This document shows, piece after piece, positions 4,550-6,814 of a stretch of DNA of 6,814 bases. A program made the position numbers and the translations under genes. The notes under the pieces are model-generated. The model saw only the letters and a list, made by a program, of their open reading frames with translations, was not told where the DNA came from and did no database searches. Each line of letters opens with the position of its first letter. The stretch's first letter is position 1. The stretch is from Pseudomonadota bacterium. Its GTDB lineage: Bacteria > Pseudomonadota > Gammaproteobacteria > Burkholderiales > Burkholderiaceae_C. Where the stretch lies: NCBI GenBank assembly GCA_023422975.1, contig JAFAGF010000030.1, positions 1-6,814 on the forward strand, given 5' to 3'.

Positions 4550-5578
4550 TCATGGGTTCTCCGAGAAAAGCTCACCTTGCCCGGGCTGCTTACCCACAGC
4601 CACGGCGCTACGTTCCATCTTAGGGAATGTAGAGCTTGTGCCTGCAGATGGCTGACCCTTAGGCGTCAGCTGGCTTTCCCCACTGCGCCAACGCTCCAGC
4701 ACCGCCAGGGCACGTGGCCACAGGGACTGTTCCATCTCCTGTCGGAAAAACCCAAAATGACCGATGCGACGGCCTGGCACATCCAGCATGCGCAATCGCT
4801 CAACGCTTTGCGGGCTGTTGCGGTACCAACTGACCAAAGATGCCGTAGAGCGCCACGACATCATTTCATCGTCTTCCACGGAGAATGCATGCAAGGGGTA
4901 GCGCGCAGCAGCATACGCTTTGCGCAGCGACTCGCCTTCCACGCCAATCCCGTAGTTGGGGTGCATGCACCATGCACGCCACTGCCACACCACGCCAGCA
5001 GGCAAATCGCCCACCAGCCCCCATTTTTTCCCGGGCAGGCAGCCATACAAGGTGGTCATCACTGGCGCAATCACATGCCACCACAGCAAAACCTTGCGGC
5101 GCGTAGGTGGTGCATTGTCCTTCCAGTACCCGCTGCCGCTGGCAATGACCAGCATGCCATCGATGGGCAGCGCAGAGGTGTTCATGCCCGGCAGTTGTGC
5201 CCCCACGCTGTGCCCCACCCAATACAACGGCCATTGCGGCTGCTGTGCACGCAGATGCTGGGCCACTGCACCGCAGTCATCGGCCCAGTCCAGCAAATTG
5301 GCTTTGACACCGCGCAGCGGGCCGTGCAATGACTCTGCATGCCCTCGGTAATCAAAGGTCGTCACGGCGTAGCCATGGGCGGCCAGCCACTGCGCAAATG
5401 CCGTGTAGTAACGCTGCGGCACACCAATCGCAGCCGCAATCACGACCTGGGCATGCACCCCCGTATCTACAGGCTGGCAGTGCCGCAGTGCCAACGGCCC
5501 TGCAGCACCCGCCACCTCTAATTGGGATGCGTGCCAGCGCACCTCCACCACGCGGGCCGCTGTCGCATCCCCCATCAT
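4550..5578 (-). CDS. Alpha/beta hydrolase of unknown substrate
   Basis: This 342-residue protein has a full alpha/beta hydrolase core. Strands lead to FDYRGHAES (75-83), the nucleophile elbow GHSVG (122-126, Ser124), an acid candidate Asp236 or Asp237 in FSVEDDEMM, and His274 in IGHFGFFR. It resembles the predicted serine-aminopeptidase-like or lysophospholipase-like hydrolases seen beside acyl-CoA genes, but the substrate is not known. A Trp-rich lid-like region lies at about 160-210. There is no signal peptide, so it is probably cytoplasmic. Residues 301-342 form a polar tail rich in Ser, Gly, Pro and Gln beyond the usual fold. The ATG at 5578 directly follows the thiolase TAA, with a second ATG one codon later. 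The two genes are clearly co-transcribed and probably coupled in translation. Confidence 0.85.
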   Translation of the reverse strand: MMGDATAARVVEVRWHASQLEVAGAAGPLALRHCQPVDTGVHAQVVIAAAIGVPQRYYTAFAQWLAAHGYAVTTFDYRGHAESLHGPLRGVKANLLDWADDCGAVAQHLRAQQPQWPLYWVGHSVGAQLPGMNTSALPIDGMLVIASGSGYWKDNAPPTRRKVLLWWHVIAPVMTTLYGCLPGKKWGLVGDLPAGVVWQWRAWCMHPNYGIGVEGESLRKAYAAARYPLHAFSVEDDEMMSWRSTASLVSWYRNSPQSVERLRMLDVPGRRIGHFGFFRQEMEQSLWPRALAVLERWRSGESQLTPKGQPSAGTSSTFPKMERSAVAVGKQPGQGELFSENP

Positions 5579-6772
5579 TTACACGCGCTCGAAAATACCG
5601 GCTGCGCCTTGTCCTGTCCCTACGCACATGGTGACCATGCCGTATTTCAGGTTATGGCGGCGCAGTGCGTGCACCACGGTGGCTGCACGGATGGCACCGG
5701 TTGCACCCAATGGGTGGCCTAAAGCAATCGCGCCGCCCATAGGGTTGACCTTGGCAGGGTCCAGGCCCAGCGTGTTCATCACCGCCAGCGACTGTGCCGC
5801 AAAGGCTTCGTTCAACTCGTACCAGTCAATGTCTTGCGAATGGATACCGGCATAACGCAGCGCGGCGGGAATGGCTTCAATGGGGCCAATGCCCATGATT
5901 TCCGGTGGCACACCGCGTGCGGCAAAGCTCACAAAACGCGCCAAAGGTGTCAGGCCAAACTGCTTCACAGCTTTTTCGCTGGCCAGAATCAAGGCACCTG
6001 CGCCATCGCTGGTTTGCGAAGAGTTACCCGCCGTGACCGAGCCACGCGCCGCAAACACCGGGCGCAGTTTGGCCAAGCCTTCCAGCGATGTGTCAGGACG
6101 AGGTCCTTCGTCCAAGTTCACCGTGCGGGTTTGGGTGGTGACCGTGCCATCTGCCAGATTGGGAAAGCGTTCGACGATGTCGATCGGTGTGATTTCGTCC
6201 GTGAACTCACCGGCTTGCTGCGCCTTGATGGCGCGCAGGTGCGACTCCAGCGCAAACGCGTCTTGCTGCTCGCGTGTCACCTTCCACTGCTGGGCCACTT
6301 TCTCAGCCGTCAGCCCCATGCCGTAGGCAATGCCCACGTCTTCGTCGCGTGCGAACACGGCGGGGTTGAACGAGGGCTTGTTACCGCCCATGGGCACCAT
6401 GCTCATGGACTCCGCACCACCGGCGATCAGCACATCGGCTTCACCAATGCGAATACGGTCGGCTGCCATCTGGATGGCCGAGATACCCGATGCGCAAAAG
6501 CGGTTCACGGTGATGCCACCGACCGGATGGTTGAACGCCAAGCCCATGGCAATGCGGGCCATGTTCATGCCCTGCTCACCTTCAGGGAAGGAGCAGCCAA
6601 TGATGGCGTCTTCAATCGCCTTCGGATCCAGCGTGGGCACTTGCGTCATCGCGCTCTTGATAGCGGACACCAGCAAGTCATCCGGACGGGTATTTTTGAA
6701 ATAACCACGGCCCGAGCGGCCAATAGGCGTGCGAGTTGCGGCAACGATGTAGGCGTCTTGTACTTGTTTCAT
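5579..6772 (-). CDS. Acetyl-CoA acyltransferase (thiolase, FadA-like)
   Basis: This complete 397-residue thiolase has the usual length for the family. It cleaves 3-ketoacyl-CoA with CoA to acetyl-CoA and a shortened acyl-CoA, the last step of beta-oxidation. Catalytic features are visible: the acylated Cys93 in NRFCASG, the NEAFAAQ motif, His353 in GHPLGATGA, and Cys383 in CVGTGQGAAG. The N-terminus (YIVAATRTPIGRSGRG) is also typical. Degradative rather than biosynthetic function is inferred from the operon and the overall likeness to FadA-type enzymes, and an acetoacetyl-CoA thiolase cannot be excluded. ATG 6772 is preceded by GAAAGA at a weak but usable distance. It is the first gene of the visible operon and abuts the hydrolase. 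No hydroxyacyl-CoA dehydrogenase gene lies in the window, though one could lie beyond the right edge. Confidence 0.93.
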   Translation of the reverse strand: MKQVQDAYIVAATRTPIGRSGRGYFKNTRPDDLLVSAIKSAMTQVPTLDPKAIEDAIIGCSFPEGEQGMNMARIAMGLAFNHPVGGITVNRFCASGISAIQMAADRIRIGEADVLIAGGAESMSMVPMGGNKPSFNPAVFARDEDVGIAYGMGLTAEKVAQQWKVTREQQDAFALESHLRAIKAQQAGEFTDEITPIDIVERFPNLADGTVTTQTRTVNLDEGPRPDTSLEGLAKLRPVFAARGSVTAGNSSQTSDGAGALILASEKAVKQFGLTPLARFVSFAARGVPPEIMGIGPIEAIPAALRYAGIHSQDIDWYELNEAFAAQSLAVMNTLGLDPAKVNPMGGAIALGHPLGATGAIRAATVVHALRRHNLKYGMVTMCVGTGQGAAGIFERV

Positions 6773-6778
6773 TTTGAT

Positions 6779-6806
6779 CTTTCAGTGATTCGTTTGAAAG
6801 ACACTG
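6779..6806. promoter_or_regulatory. Overlapping inverted repeats upstream of the thiolase operon
   Basis: CTTTCA (6779-6784) and TGAAAG (6795-6800) are perfect inverted arms with a 10 bp spacer. CAGTG (6783-6787) and CACTG (6802-6806) form a second, overlapping pair. They lie 7-34 bp upstream of the thiolase ATG, where a regulator or leader hairpin could act. Only 42 bp of upstream sequence is visible, so a promoter cannot be assigned. Confidence 0.3.
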
Positions 6807-6814
6807 CGTTCGCG

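Noticed and set aside
4577..5332. Plus-strand open frame of 251 codons opposite the hydrolase
   Set aside because: It is a shadow of the minus-strand hydrolase with no recognisable domain and no ribosome site.

Overview
The window looks like chromosomal DNA of a betaproteobacterium of the order Burkholderiales, most likely family Comamonadaceae and possibly Comamonas. This rests on gene content, moderately high G+C, codon use and the style of the proteins (an Atm1-like ABC exporter, a bactofilin and acyl-CoA genes). No rRNA or other marker is present, so the genus is a guess.

Left part (1-1206): the N-terminal 190 residues of an Atm1-type ABC exporter run leftward off the edge. Diverging from it across about 46 bp is a short YciA-type acyl-CoA thioesterase on the plus strand. 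A near-perfect inverted repeat fills the gap between the two start codons. A strong bidirectional terminator follows the thioesterase.

Middle part (1207-2815): a bactofilin and a PaaI/YigI-type hot-dog thioesterase, both on the minus strand and each with its own leader. Between the second thioesterase and the next gene lies a 376 bp stretch without a gene, most of it a tandem array of three 87-89 bp units. Each unit ends in a degenerate copy of the 3' coding end of the neighbouring enoyl-CoA isomerase gene, with a stop codon. Each unit also holds a GC-rich stem whose sequence differs between units while its pairing is kept. This is the most unusual feature of the window.

Right part (2816-6772): a compact minus-strand operon, in transcription order: thiolase, alpha/beta hydrolase, TesB-like double hot-dog thioesterase, and an ECI2-like enoyl-CoA isomerase/hydratase. 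The first three genes abut (0 and 1 bp gaps) and the fourth follows after 83 bp. Thiolase cuts 3-ketoacyl-CoA, the isomerase moves double bonds into the position used by beta-oxidation, and the TesB-like enzyme can release CoA from acyl-CoA. The hydrolase may supply or remove an ester substrate, but its role is unknown. With the YciA and YigI-type enzymes, three different hot-dog thioesterase subfamilies sit within 4 kb, which suggests a locus for fatty-acyl-CoA turnover.
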